From assembly GCA_015655975.1 (NCBI GenBank), contig DVEP01000040.1, positions 1 through 64,000 on the forward strand: a DNA stretch of 64,000 nt. Direction: 5' to 3'. The translations under genes and the position numbers were made by a program. The notes beneath the pieces are model-generated. The model was not told where the DNA came from, made no database searches, and saw only the letters and a list, made by a program, of their open reading frames with translations. Positions 44,651 through 53,684 of this stretch are shown piece after piece (within the stretch, counting starts at the first letter, position 1; each line of letters opens with the position of its first letter). The stretch is from Eubacterium sp. Its GTDB lineage: Bacteria > Bacillota > Clostridia > Oscillospirales > Acutalibacteraceae.

Positions 44651-46051
44651 ATGAATAATAATTATGATGTGATAATAATCGGCGCAGGCCCTTCAGGTAT
44701 CTTTTGCGCTTATGAATTGAAAAGACAAAAGCCTGAAATTAAAGTTTTAATGATAGAAAAAGGTCGCTCTATTGAAAAAAGACAATGTCCGAAAAGAGTT
44801 ACTCAAAAGTGCGTAGGATGTAAACCTTGCTCCATTACAACAGGTTTTGCAGGAGCAGGCGCATTTTCAGACGGTAAACTTTCTTTATCGCCTGATGTCG
44901 GCGGAAATCTTCCTGAAATACTAGGATATGAAAATACACAAAAACTTCTTAAAGAAGCAGACGATGTGTATCTTAAATTCGGCGCAGATAAAAATGTTTA
45001 CGGCGTTGATAAATTTAGAGAAATTGAAGAAATCAGAAGAAAAGCCATCAATGCTAACCTTAAATTAATCGAGTGTCCTATCAGACATTTAGGCACAGAA
45101 GAAGGTTACAAAATTTACGCTAAACTTCAACATTTTCTTGAAGATGAAGGCGTGGATATGATTTTTAACACAATGGTTGAAGATATCATTATTGAAGACG
45201 GTTGTGTTAAAGGTGTAAAAACCAAAGACGAAACATATTTGTGCTCGGAAATTGTTTCTGCTGTCGGCAGAGAGGGCGCAGAATGGCTTTCTAATTTGTG
45301 TTCACAACACAATATAGAAACAGAAGTCGGAACGGTCGATGTAGGCGTTAGGGTAGAAGTAAGAGATGAAGTTATGAAATTTTTAAATGAAAATCTCTAC
45401 GAAGCAAAGCTTGTTTACCACACACCTACTTTTGACGATAAAGTAAGGACATTTTGCACAAATCCGTCAGGTGAAGTAGCAACCGAATACTATGATAACG
45501 GTTTGGCAGTTGTAAACGGTCATGCGTATAAATCAAAAGAGTTCAAAACTACAAACACTAACTTTGCGCTTCTTGTTTCTAAAAAGTTTACTAAACCGTT
45601 TAAATCTCCTATTGAGTACGGTAAACATATAGCGCAATTAAGCAATATGCTTTGTGACGGTAAAATTCTTGTTCAGACATACGGCGATTTTAAACGAGGC
45701 AGAAGAACAACTGAAGACAGACTTTACAGAAATAATATTATGCCTACTTTAAAAGACGCTGTACCCGGCGACCTTTCACTTGTATTTCCTCACAGAATTA
45801 TGGTTGATATCGCTGAAATGCTTGAGGCACTTGATAAAGTAACTCCGGGTATTGCAAGCGACGAAACTTTACTCTACGGTGTTGAAGTTAAATTCTATTC
45901 AAACAAAGTTGTTGTTGACAGAGATTTTGAAACAAGCATTAAAGGTTTGAGAGCAGTCGGAGACGGCGCTTCGGTAACAAGAGGTCTTATGCAGGCGTCT
46001 GCAAACGGAATAAGCGTTGCAAGAAGTATTTTAGCAAAGGAAAATAAGTAA
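44651..46051 (+). CDS. FAD-dependent oxidoreductase (COG2509 type)
   Basis: This 466-aa flavoprotein has the dinucleotide-binding motif IIIGAGPSGIFCAYEL at the N-terminus and a second FAD contact GLRAVGDGASVTRGL near the end. Between them lies a cysteine cluster (CPKRVTQKCVGCKPC) followed by GFAGAGAFSDGKLSLSPD. This arrangement is typical of the uncharacterised FAD-dependent dehydrogenase group COG2509; the reaction is unknown. It follows the permease genes by 18 bp with CGGAGG at the ribosome binding site, so it is probably the last gene of the importer operon. A link to purine metabolism is not established. Confidence 0.8.
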   Translation: MNNNYDVIIIGAGPSGIFCAYELKRQKPEIKVLMIEKGRSIEKRQCPKRVTQKCVGCKPCSITTGFAGAGAFSDGKLSLSPDVGGNLPEILGYENTQKLLKEADDVYLKFGADKNVYGVDKFREIEEIRRKAINANLKLIECPIRHLGTEEGYKIYAKLQHFLEDEGVDMIFNTMVEDIIIEDGCVKGVKTKDETYLCSEIVSAVGREGAEWLSNLCSQHNIETEVGTVDVGVRVEVRDEVMKFLNENLYEAKLVYHTPTFDDKVRTFCTNPSGEVATEYYDNGLAVVNGHAYKSKEFKTTNTNFALLVSKKFTKPFKSPIEYGKHIAQLSNMLCDGKILVQTYGDFKRGRRTTEDRLYRNNIMPTLKDAVPGDLSLVFPHRIMVDIAEMLEALDKVTPGIASDETLLYGVEVKFYSNKVVVDRDFETSIKGLRAVGDGASVTRGLMQASANGISVARSILAKENK

Positions 46052-46094
46052 ATTAATTTTTTGTTAATATTGTAAACAAAGCGTTAACAAACCC

Positions 46095-46123
46095 TTGATA
46101 TATACAATAATAATAATTATAAT
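46095..46123 (+). promoter_or_regulatory. Promoter of the yicC-to-spoVM housekeeping operon
   Basis: TTGATA and a consensus TATAAT are separated by exactly 17 bp. The expected start site near 46130 falls inside the first arm of the terminator-like hairpin at 46126-46165. Confidence 0.8.
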
Positions 46124-46125
46124 TG

Positions 46126-46171
46126 GACTTGAAAAAACCGAAATTAAAAAAAGTTTTTTCAAGTCTTTTAT
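46126..46171 (+). terminator. Terminator-like hairpin overlapping the operon start
   Basis: GACTTGAAAAAAC (46126-46138) pairs perfectly with GTTTTTTCAAGTC (46153-46165) and is followed by TTTTATT. It would end transcription from the FAD gene. Transcripts from the 46095 promoter would begin with a shortened version of the same stem. Confidence 0.75.
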
Positions 46172-46186
46172 TATGAGGTAAAAAAT

Positions 46187-47065
46187 ATGATTAAGTCTAT
46201 GACAGGCTTCGGCAGAAGTTACGGCGAGGAAAACGGCTATAATATAACTGTCGAAATAAAATCTGTAAATCACAGATTTTTTGAATTTTATTCAAGAGTC
46301 CCGAGACAATATGCTTTTTTAGAAGAAAAGTTAAAATCTTTTATAAATTCTAAAGTTGCAAGGGGAAAAATTGAATGTACTTTAACAATAGAAAATTTGT
46401 CAGATGACTCTGTTGAAGTTCAGGTAAATAAACCGCTGGCAAAAGCGTATGCTGATTCGCTGAGAGAACTTTCAGTTGAGTTGGGTTTAAAAGAAGATTT
46501 CGGCTCTTCTTTAATTTCTCGTTTTCCCGAAGTTTTAAGCGTAACTAAGCAGGAAATTGATGAAGATTTGGTATGGCAAAGCGTAAAAATCGTTGCTGAA
46601 AATGCAGTAAATAAATTCATTTCAATGAGAGAAACCGAAGGCGAAAAATTAAAAGCAGATTTGCTTTTAAAGTGCGACCGTATTTTAGAGTGTGTTTCTT
46701 TTGTTGAAAGTCGTTCACCGCAGACTGTAAATGAATATCAGGAACGACTTTATCAAAAAATGAAAGAAGTTCTTGAGTCAACTGCTGTTGATGAACAGAG
46801 AATTTTGGCCGAAGCTGCAATCTATTCAGACAAAGTTGCCGTAGATGAAGAAACCGTTCGTCTTCGCAGTCATATAGACCAATTCAAAACATTTTTGGAA
46901 AGCGAAGAAGCAATAGGCAGAAAAATGGATTTTCTTGTTCAGGAAATGAACAGAGAAACTAATACTATCGGTTCAAAATGCAGTGATGTTGAAATATCAA
47001 GAAAAGTTGTTGATATTAAGTCCGATATAGAAAAAATCAGAGAACAAATCCAAAATATTGAGTAA
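46187..47065 (+). CDS. yicC: YicC/YloC-family endoribonuclease
   Basis: This 292-aa protein starts with the family signature MIKSMTGFGR and contains EIKSVNHRFFEFYSRVPR, and ends with NTIGSKCSDVEISRKVVDIKSDIEKIREQIQNIE. YicC-family proteins have been described as endoribonucleases taking part in RNA turnover; the target here is unknown. It is the first gene of the long operon, with ATGAGG as a weak ribosome binding site. It is followed by remA and gmk as in Bacillus subtilis. Confidence 0.93.
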   Translation: MIKSMTGFGRSYGEENGYNITVEIKSVNHRFFEFYSRVPRQYAFLEEKLKSFINSKVARGKIECTLTIENLSDDSVEVQVNKPLAKAYADSLRELSVELGLKEDFGSSLISRFPEVLSVTKQEIDEDLVWQSVKIVAENAVNKFISMRETEGEKLKADLLLKCDRILECVSFVESRSPQTVNEYQERLYQKMKEVLESTAVDEQRILAEAAIYSDKVAVDEETVRLRSHIDQFKTFLESEEAIGRKMDFLVQEMNRETNTIGSKCSDVEISRKVVDIKSDIEKIREQIQNIE

Positions 47066-47077
47066 AAGGGCAAAAAT

Positions 47078-47326
47078 ATGAAGTTAATTAATATAGGATT
47101 CGGCAATTTAGTTAACGCTGAGCGTGTTATATCTGTATTAAGTCCTGAATCTGCTCCTGTTAAAAGAATAATTCAGGAAAGCAAAGCCAATTGTAAACTT
47201 ATAGATGCCACTCACGGCAGAAAAACTATGAGTGTAATTGTTACAGATTCCGATAACACAATTCTCAGTTATCTTGATGTAAAACAAATTGCCTCAAAAT
47301 TCGGTATGGAGGACAGTGATGAATAA
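47078..47326 (+). CDS. remA: RemA-family DNA-binding regulator (DUF370)
   Basis: This 82-aa protein has the DUF370/RemA pattern: NIGFGNLVNAERVISVLSPESAPVKRIIQESK, then LIDATHGRKTMSVIVTDS. RemA activates matrix genes in B. subtilis and forms an oligomeric DNA-winding ring; the basic residues in PVKR and HGRK are the likely DNA contacts. Its function in this non-Bacillus host is not known, and the family is also conserved in species without matrix operons. It overlaps the gmk start. Confidence 0.9.
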   Translation: MKLINIGFGNLVNAERVISVLSPESAPVKRIIQESKANCKLIDATHGRKTMSVIVTDSDNTILSYLDVKQIASKFGMEDSDE

Positions 47327-47888
47327 AGGAATGGTTGTTGTCATATCTGCTCCGAGCGGATGCGGAAAAGATACAGTAGTAAAATCACTATGCAAAATCA
47401 GAAGTGATTGCCATATTTCAATTTCTGCTACTACAAGAAACAGGCGTTCGGCAGAAATAGACGGAAAAGATTATTTTTTCAAAACAGTAGATGAATTTGA
47501 AGAAATGATTAGACAAAATGATTTTCTTGAATTTGCTAATTATAACGGTAACTATTACGGAACGCCGAAAAGCGAAGTTTTAAAATCAGTTGAAAACGGT
47601 AAAGTTTGCATACTTGTAATTGAAACTATCGGCGCTGCAAAAATTATGAATATGTTGCCCGATTGTCTTTCCATCTTTTTGATGCCGCCAAGTCTTGAAG
47701 TGCTTGAGAAAAGACTTGTTGACAGAGGAACAGACAGTGAAGATTGTATTAAATCAAGAATGTTGATTGCTAATGATGAATTGAAAAAAGCGAACGACTA
47801 CGATTATTGTGTTGTTAACGATATTCTTTCTGTTTGCGTAAATGAAATAGACAAAATTATTACAAATGAATTAAATAAAAGAAATTAA
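47319..47888 (+). CDS. gmk: Guanylate kinase
   Basis: This 189-aa protein phosphorylates GMP to GDP. The P-loop is SAPSGCGKDTVVK, with Asp in the place of the more usual Ser/Thr after GK. The GMP-binding part is SATTRNRRSAEIDGKDYFF, with EFANYNGNYYGTPKSEV after it. I chose ATG 47319, with GGAGG at 47308, over the longer frame from 47289. The start overlaps the remA stop, so the genes are coupled. It forms a nucleotide/transcription cluster with rpoZ. Confidence 0.93.
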   Translation: MNKGMVVVISAPSGCGKDTVVKSLCKIRSDCHISISATTRNRRSAEIDGKDYFFKTVDEFEEMIRQNDFLEFANYNGNYYGTPKSEVLKSVENGKVCILVIETIGAAKIMNMLPDCLSIFLMPPSLEVLEKRLVDRGTDSEDCIKSRMLIANDELKKANDYDYCVVNDILSVCVNEIDKIITNELNKRN

Positions 47889-47900
47889 GAGGTATTTACT

Positions 47901-48119
47901 ATGTTCAATCCCGATTTAAAAGAATTATTAAAAAACACAAACAGCAGATATTCACTTGTTGTTGCAACTGCTAAAAGAGCGAGACAGATACAAGATGAAG
48001 CTATTGAAAATGAAGTGATGCTTGACGAAAAAGTTGTTTCTTTAGCTATTGATGATTTGCACGACGGAAAATATATCGTTGAAGAGCCTGAAGAAATAAA
48101 AACTAAAAACAATGACTGA
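47901..48119 (+). CDS. rpoZ: RNA polymerase omega subunit
   Basis: This 72-aa omega subunit has the conserved NSRYSLVVATAKRARQI segment and VSLAIDDLHDGKY. It aids assembly of RNA polymerase by chaperoning beta'. AGAGG precedes ATG 47901. It follows gmk by 12 bp, the classic gmk-rpoZ order, and overlaps priA by 8 nt. The coaBC gene often found next in Bacillus is absent here. Confidence 0.92.
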   Translation: MFNPDLKELLKNTNSRYSLVVATAKRARQIQDEAIENEVMLDEKVVSLAIDDLHDGKYIVEEPEEIKTKNND

Positions 48120-50334
48120 TAAAATTGCCGAAGTAGCAGTAGAAAACACTTTTTTCAGTTTTGGAGAAAATTTCAGTTATAAAATACCGCAAGATTTGTT
48201 AAGTGAAATTTTTCGCGGTTCGATTGTTGAAGTTCCGTTCGGCAGAAATAATCAAAAAAGATACGGTGTTGTATTGAATATTTTTGACGGCGATACATCG
48301 AAACTAAAAGAAATTTCAAGCGAAGTTGTCAACAGTGTTACTTTGTCCGACGAATTTTTACAGTTGTCAAAATGGATGAAGGAAAGATATTTTACTTCTG
48401 AATATGAGTGTTTGAAACTGATGTTTCCAAAAGGCTTTGGCAAAATAGGCGATGCAAGCGAAAGAATGGTCAGACTTAAAACTGACTTTTCATATGATAA
48501 GCTGACAGTTAAACAAAAGTCGGTTGTCAATTTGTTGAATGATGTTGACAGCGCTTCCGTTTCGGAGATTAAACAGTTTTGTTCGGTAGGCGACAGCGTT
48601 CTTAAAACTTTGCAAAAAAACAATGTCGTTGAGTTTTTTGAAAAGGAAATTTACAGACAACCGTATTCATTAAATGAAAAATCTGTAAAAAGCAAAATAG
48701 AACTTTCAAAAAAGCAACAGTCGGTTTATGAAAAACTTTTAAAATTGTCAAAAAACGACAGTTTTAAAACCGCTTTACTTTTTGGAATTACAGGCAGTGG
48801 CAAAACTCAGGTTTATTTGAAACTTATAGACGATGTCATAAAAAGCGGAAAAGATGTCATTGTTATGGTGCCTGAAATTGCTCTGACAGTTCAAACGATT
48901 TCCATTTTTATAAAAAGATACGGAAATCAAGTTGCGGTATTTCACAGCGGACTTTCACTCGGAGAAAGATTTGACGAGTACAAGAGAGTTGACAGAGGAG
49001 AAGCAAAAATTGCAATAGGTACGAGAAGTGCTGTTTTTGCACCCGTACACAATCTCGGTCTTATTGTTATAGATGAAGAACAAGAGTCAAGTTATAAGTC
49101 CGAAATGTCTCCTAAATACAATGCAAAAGATATTTCAAAGTTTAGATGCGCATATAACAAATGCTTATTGGTGTTAGCCTCTGCAACACCAAGCGTTGAA
49201 TCATACTCTCTTGCCACTGTCGGCAAATATGAGTTGTGCGAAATAGATGAGCGATACGGAAACTCTAAGTTACCTGAAGTGATAACTGTCGATATGAAGA
49301 AAGAATACAAGAACAAAAACCTTTCTCCTATCAGTAATCAGTTGGCAGATTTGCTTAAAAGTAATTTTGAAAACGGTTTTCAGTCTATTTTGCTTATAAA
49401 CAGACGAGGGTATAACACTTTTATTGCCTGTCAAGATTGCGGCCATGTTATAACCTGCCCAAATTGCAGTATTTCTCTCACATATCACAGTGTTTCAAAT
49501 CGTTTGCAGTGTCATTATTGCGGATATACTAAAAAATTGGATAACATTTGCCCCGAGTGTAACGGACACAATGTTCGCTATTCGGGTTACGGAACACAAA
49601 GAATAGAAGATGAGATAAAAGCTATACTTCCGAATGCAAATATTTTGCGAATGGACGCCGATACAACTTCAAAAAAGTTTTCACACGAAAAATTGCTGAA
49701 AGATTTTGCAGAAAAGAAGTACGATATTATGGTCGGTACCCAAATGGTTGCAAAAGGTCTTGATTTTCCGGATGTTAAACTTGTCGGAATAGTAAATGCA
49801 GACAATTCACTTTACAGTGAGGAGTATAACGCATCCGAAAAATCTTTTGATTTAATGACTCAGGTCATCGGCAGAAGCGGCAGAAGTGATGAAAACGGTT
49901 TGGCTGTAATACAAACCATAAATCCGTTCAATCAAATTATCGAATATGCCGCAGAACAAGATTATAAATCATTTTTTGAAACTGAAATCGAATTAAGGCG
50001 AATGCTTACATATCCGCCGTTTTGCGATTTGATTACCATACTTTTTTTAGGAAAAGACGAACTCAATGTATCTCTTTGTGCAAAATCTTTTTTTGACAAA
50101 CTTGTTGAACTCAACACAAATGAGTATAAAGAAGAAAAAATCATTGTATTGGGACCGTCTCCGTCTAAAATTTCTAAAATCAACAACGAATTTAGATACA
50201 ATATGATAATTAAATGCAAAAATGATAAAAATATTAGAAAAATGATAACAGAAATTTTAAAATTTTGTAGTAAAATAAAAGAATATAAAGATGTTTCGGT
50301 ATCGGTAGATTTAAATCCTATCGGTATAAATTAG
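48112..50334 (+). CDS. priA: Primosomal protein N', replication restart helicase
   Basis: This 740-aa PriA restarts stalled replication forks. An N-terminal DNA 3'-end-binding domain (1-100) is followed by the helicase with Walker A GITGSGKTQVY and DEEQESSYK, and the family sequence RYNAKDISKFR-like block. The zinc region has eight cysteines between CQDCGHVITCPNC and CHYCGYTKKLDNICPECN. The C-terminal helicase motifs include GTQMVAKGLDFPDV and QVIGRSGRS. Length fits the family. It overlaps rpoZ and is followed by def after 9 bp. Confidence 0.95.
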   Translation: MTDKIAEVAVENTFFSFGENFSYKIPQDLLSEIFRGSIVEVPFGRNNQKRYGVVLNIFDGDTSKLKEISSEVVNSVTLSDEFLQLSKWMKERYFTSEYECLKLMFPKGFGKIGDASERMVRLKTDFSYDKLTVKQKSVVNLLNDVDSASVSEIKQFCSVGDSVLKTLQKNNVVEFFEKEIYRQPYSLNEKSVKSKIELSKKQQSVYEKLLKLSKNDSFKTALLFGITGSGKTQVYLKLIDDVIKSGKDVIVMVPEIALTVQTISIFIKRYGNQVAVFHSGLSLGERFDEYKRVDRGEAKIAIGTRSAVFAPVHNLGLIVIDEEQESSYKSEMSPKYNAKDISKFRCAYNKCLLVLASATPSVESYSLATVGKYELCEIDERYGNSKLPEVITVDMKKEYKNKNLSPISNQLADLLKSNFENGFQSILLINRRGYNTFIACQDCGHVITCPNCSISLTYHSVSNRLQCHYCGYTKKLDNICPECNGHNVRYSGYGTQRIEDEIKAILPNANILRMDADTTSKKFSHEKLLKDFAEKKYDIMVGTQMVAKGLDFPDVKLVGIVNADNSLYSEEYNASEKSFDLMTQVIGRSGRSDENGLAVIQTINPFNQIIEYAAEQDYKSFFETEIELRRMLTYPPFCDLITILFLGKDELNVSLCAKSFFDKLVELNTNEYKEEKIIVLGPSPSKISKINNEFRYNMIIKCKNDKNIRKMITEILKFCSKIKEYKDVSVSVDLNPIGIN

Positions 50335-50343
50335 GAGAATAAA

Positions 50344-50802
50344 ATGGCTTTAAGAAAAATAATTGAATTTGGCGACTCAACTTTAACTAAAAAAAGCAGA
50401 GTTGCAGAAAAATTTGATGACAGATTAGCACAGCTCATTGATGATATGGCTGAAACCATGTATCAGGAAAACGGTTGCGGTCTTGCCGCCGTTCAAGTAG
50501 GTATTTTAAAAAGGGTGGTAGTAGTAGATGTGGGCGACGGCCTTATTGAACTTGTAAACCCTGAAATTGTAAAGTCGGAAGGCGTTCAACACGAGAAAGA
50601 AGGTTGTTTGTCTCTGCCGGGCAGATTTGCCGTTACAGAAAGACCTATGAAAGTTCAGGTCAAAGCGCAGGACAGAAACGGCGTTTGGCATATCTACACA
50701 GGCGAGGGACTCAAAGCTATGGCATTTTGTCATGAAATCGACCATTTAGACGGCATTTTATTTACATCACATATTTTACCGGGCGAGAAGGTGGAAATTT
50801 GA
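50344..50802 (+). CDS. def: Peptide deformylase
   Basis: This 152-aa metalloenzyme removes the formyl group from nascent proteins. All three motifs are present: GCGLAAVQVG, EGCLSLPG (metal Cys) and HEIDHLDG (two metal His and the catalytic Glu). AGGAG precedes ATG 50344. Its stop overlaps the TTG start of fmt, so the two enzymes of the formyl cycle are coupled. Confidence 0.96.
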   Translation: MALRKIIEFGDSTLTKKSRVAEKFDDRLAQLIDDMAETMYQENGCGLAAVQVGILKRVVVVDVGDGLIELVNPEIVKSEGVQHEKEGCLSLPGRFAVTERPMKVQVKAQDRNGVWHIYTGEGLKAMAFCHEIDHLDGILFTSHILPGEKVEI

Positions 50803-51728
50803 ATTGTATTTTTATGGGTACTCCCGATTTTTCAGTCGGCTGTCTTGAAAAACTGACAAGTTCCAAACACAATGTTTTAGCGGTTTTTTCACAGCCTGAT
50901 AAACCTGTTGGGCGAAAACAAATTATTATGCCTACTCCCGTTAAAGAGTGTGCAGTAAAACACAATATTCCTGTTTTTCAGCCTAAAACTTTGAAAAGCG
51001 AAGATGTTATAAAGCAAATAAAAGATTTTAATGCCGATATTATAATTGTTGTTGCATACGGGAAACTTTTGCCTAAAGAAATATTAAATTCTGCAAAACA
51101 CGGTTGCATTAATGTACACGCTTCATTGCTGCCTCAATACAGGGGAGCCGCGCCTATACAATACGCCGTTTTAAACGGAGATAAACAGACAGGCGTAACT
51201 ATAATGCAAATGGACGAAGGTTTGGATACTGGAGATATGCTTTTCGTTGAAAAAACGGATATAGGTGAAAATGAAACATCGCAAGAGTTGTTTGAAAGAC
51301 TGTCGATTATAGGCGCCGACGCCCTTATAAAAGCTCTCGATATGATAGAAAACAACAATATAACTCCGGCAAAGCAACCGCAAGGCGACTATGTATATGC
51401 AAAAATGATAGACAAATCTATGTCAGAAATTGACTGGAATAAATCTGCGTTTCAAATTCATAATCAAATTAGAGGCTTGCAGACTTGGCCGTGTGCTCAA
51501 ACTAAGTTTAATTCTAAAACTTTAAAAATACACAAATCTATTCTTTGCGAAGATTTAGGAAATCTTCCCGGAGAAGTAATGTCGAATAAAAAAAGACTTG
51601 TTGTTTCCTGCGGAGACGGTAAGTGTATTGAAATACTTGAGTTACAGCTTGAGGGTAAAAAAAGAATGTCTGCAAAAGATTTTCTTGCAGGCAATAAAAT
51701 AGAACTCAATTCAATTATAGGAGGATAA
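50799..51728 (+). CDS. fmt: Methionyl-tRNA formyltransferase
   Basis: This 309-aa protein formylates initiator Met-tRNA. It begins NCIFMGTPDFSVGCLEKL, matching the family start, which supports the TTG codon at 50799 that overlaps the def stop. The catalytic region is GCINVHASLLPQYRGAAPIQYAVLNGDKQTGVTIMQMDEGLDTGDML, with the essential Asn, His and Asp. A C-terminal OB-fold follows. It lies directly after def. Confidence 0.95.
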   Translation: MNCIFMGTPDFSVGCLEKLTSSKHNVLAVFSQPDKPVGRKQIIMPTPVKECAVKHNIPVFQPKTLKSEDVIKQIKDFNADIIIVVAYGKLLPKEILNSAKHGCINVHASLLPQYRGAAPIQYAVLNGDKQTGVTIMQMDEGLDTGDMLFVEKTDIGENETSQELFERLSIIGADALIKALDMIENNNITPAKQPQGDYVYAKMIDKSMSEIDWNKSAFQIHNQIRGLQTWPCAQTKFNSKTLKIHKSILCEDLGNLPGEVMSNKKRLVVSCGDGKCIEILELQLEGKKRMSAKDFLAGNKIELNSIIGG

Positions 51729-51729
51729 T

Positions 51730-52422
51730 ATGGGCTCATATTGGCTTTATTATATGACAGGCATCATAATGGTCCCTGTATTCATATTCGCTCTTATTTG
51801 TCAACTTAATATCAAATCAACATTCAACAAATATTCTTCAATACGCAATTCTCGAAATATGACGGGCGCCGAAGCAGCGCAAAGACTTTTGCTTGCTAAC
51901 GGTATAACAGATGTCAAAATTCAAAGAATAAGCGGAAATTTGACAGACCACTACAATCCTGCCACTAAAGTGATAAATTTGTCGGAAAGCGTCTATGACT
52001 CTACTTCCATTGCAGCGGTAGGTGTTGCCTGCCACGAAGCAGGGCATGCGTGTCAACACGCTCAGGGGTACGCTTTTTTGAAGTTAAGAAATGCTGTCAT
52101 TCCGGCAACAAGAATCGGCTCTGCACTCGGTATTCCTCTTGCAGTTTTCGGAATGATTATCACAAGCGATACATTAATTACAATAGGTGTAGTTTTATAC
52201 GGTATGGTGGCGCTTTTTCAACTTATTACACTTCCTGTTGAATTCAATGCAAGCAAACGCGCTATACAAACTATTGAAGCAAACGGTTATTTAACAAAAG
52301 AAGAAAATGTCGGCGCTAAAAAAGTTTTAGGTGCTGCCGCTTTAACCTATGTTGCAGCTCTTGCGTCTGCACTTGCTACTTTATTTAGATTTTTAATTAT
52401 TTTAAACAGCAGAAGAGATTAA
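51730..52422 (+). CDS. Membrane zinc metallopeptidase (YugP family)
   Basis: This 230-aa neutral zinc metallopeptidase has an N-terminal membrane segment and two to three more around residues 130-170 and 195-225. The catalytic motif is HEAGHACQHA (about residues 101-110), with NLSESVYDSTSIAAVGVACHEAGH before it and the third ligand region EFNASKRA. The family is known from genomes but its substrates are not. It sits between fmt and rsmB; in B. subtilis the homologue is elsewhere, so this position is a lineage feature. Confidence 0.88.
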   Translation: MGSYWLYYMTGIIMVPVFIFALICQLNIKSTFNKYSSIRNSRNMTGAEAAQRLLLANGITDVKIQRISGNLTDHYNPATKVINLSESVYDSTSIAAVGVACHEAGHACQHAQGYAFLKLRNAVIPATRIGSALGIPLAVFGMIITSDTLITIGVVLYGMVALFQLITLPVEFNASKRAIQTIEANGYLTKEENVGAKKVLGAAALTYVAALASALATLFRFLIILNSRRD

Positions 52423-52427
52423 TTTTT

Positions 52428-53684
52428 ATGATTGAAAATTCAAGACAAATAGTTTTTGAAATACTAAACAAAATTGAAATTGACGACTCATTTTCAAATA
52501 TTACACTTAATAATTATTTGAAAAAAGTCGATAACTCAGTTGAAAAGGCTTTTATATCAAGATTGGTTTACGGTGTAGTTGAACGCAAACTGACTCTTGA
52601 CTACATAATCAGTAAATTTTGCAAAAAATACAGTTCTTCAAAAAAAGCAGTCAAAACCGTTTTGAGAATGGGTGTTTATCAAATATACTTTTTTGACAAT
52701 ATACCCGACAGAGCGGCGGTTAACGAAACAGTAAATTTGCTGAACAATAAAAAGTATTCTTACTATAAAAGTTTTGTAAACGCCGTTTTGCGCAGTGTCT
52801 GTCAGAATAGAATTGATATTAATGCTTTGCCTGACGAATATAAATATTCCTGTCCGAAGCATTTAATCGGTCTTTGGAATAAAGCGTACGGGGAAGAAAA
52901 CACGAAGAAAATACTTGACGCAATAAATGAAAAAGCGCCTATTTATCTGACTCCCAATGTTTTAAAAATATCTGCCGAAGAACTTTGTGAATTGTTAAAT
53001 AAAAATGGTATAGAAGCAAAACAAATTGAAAATTCGGTACAAATTACATCTCAATTCGATATTGCCGAAAGTGATTTTTATAAGCAAGGTTTGTTTTTTG
53101 TACAAGATATTTCAAGTAAAAAGGCTGCAGATTTACTCGATGCAAAAAGTAACGAAACGGTGCTTGATATGTGCTGTTGTCCCGGCGGTAAATCATTTGA
53201 AACGGCACTGAATATGAAAAATCAAGGTCAAATATATTCTTTTGATATTCACGAAAACAAACTTTCACTTGTGAATGAAGGTGCAAAAAGGCTTGGCATA
53301 AACATTATTAAAACAGGCGTAAACGATGCCGGTGTTTTTAATAAAAATATTGCTGTTGCGGATAAAATAATCTGCGATGTGCCGTGCAGCGGTTTTGGAA
53401 TTATCAGAAGAAAACCTGAAATAAAGTATAAAAATCTTGACGAAATAAAACCGCTTTATGATATTCAGTATCAAATTTTGTCAACCTGTTCAAAATATTT
53501 AAAAACAGGAGGACAGTTGGTTTACTCAACCTGTACTTTAAATAAAAATGAAAATGAGAAAATTGTTTCAAAGTTTTTGGAAGAAAACGAGAATTTTGAA
53601 TGTATTACACAATCTACTGTTTTTCCGTCAAAAGACGGCGGAGACGGTTTCTTTATGGCTTTAATTAGGAAAAAATATGATTAA
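52428..53684 (+). CDS. rsmB: 16S rRNA m5C967 methyltransferase
   Basis: This 418-aa protein has the N-terminal NusB-like RNA-binding domain (residues 1-130) and a C-terminal Rossmann methyltransferase. Key motifs are DMCCCPGGKSFETA (AdoMet), DVPCSGFGIIRRKPEIKY, and VYSTCTLNKNENEK with the catalytic cysteine pair in PCSG and STC. It methylates C967 of 16S rRNA. It overlaps rlmN by 8 nt. Confidence 0.94.
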   Translation: MIENSRQIVFEILNKIEIDDSFSNITLNNYLKKVDNSVEKAFISRLVYGVVERKLTLDYIISKFCKKYSSSKKAVKTVLRMGVYQIYFFDNIPDRAAVNETVNLLNNKKYSYYKSFVNAVLRSVCQNRIDINALPDEYKYSCPKHLIGLWNKAYGEENTKKILDAINEKAPIYLTPNVLKISAEELCELLNKNGIEAKQIENSVQITSQFDIAESDFYKQGLFFVQDISSKKAADLLDAKSNETVLDMCCCPGGKSFETALNMKNQGQIYSFDIHENKLSLVNEGAKRLGINIIKTGVNDAGVFNKNIAVADKIICDVPCSGFGIIRRKPEIKYKNLDEIKPLYDIQYQILSTCSKYLKTGGQLVYSTCTLNKNENEKIVSKFLEENENFECITQSTVFPSKDGGDGFFMALIRKKYD

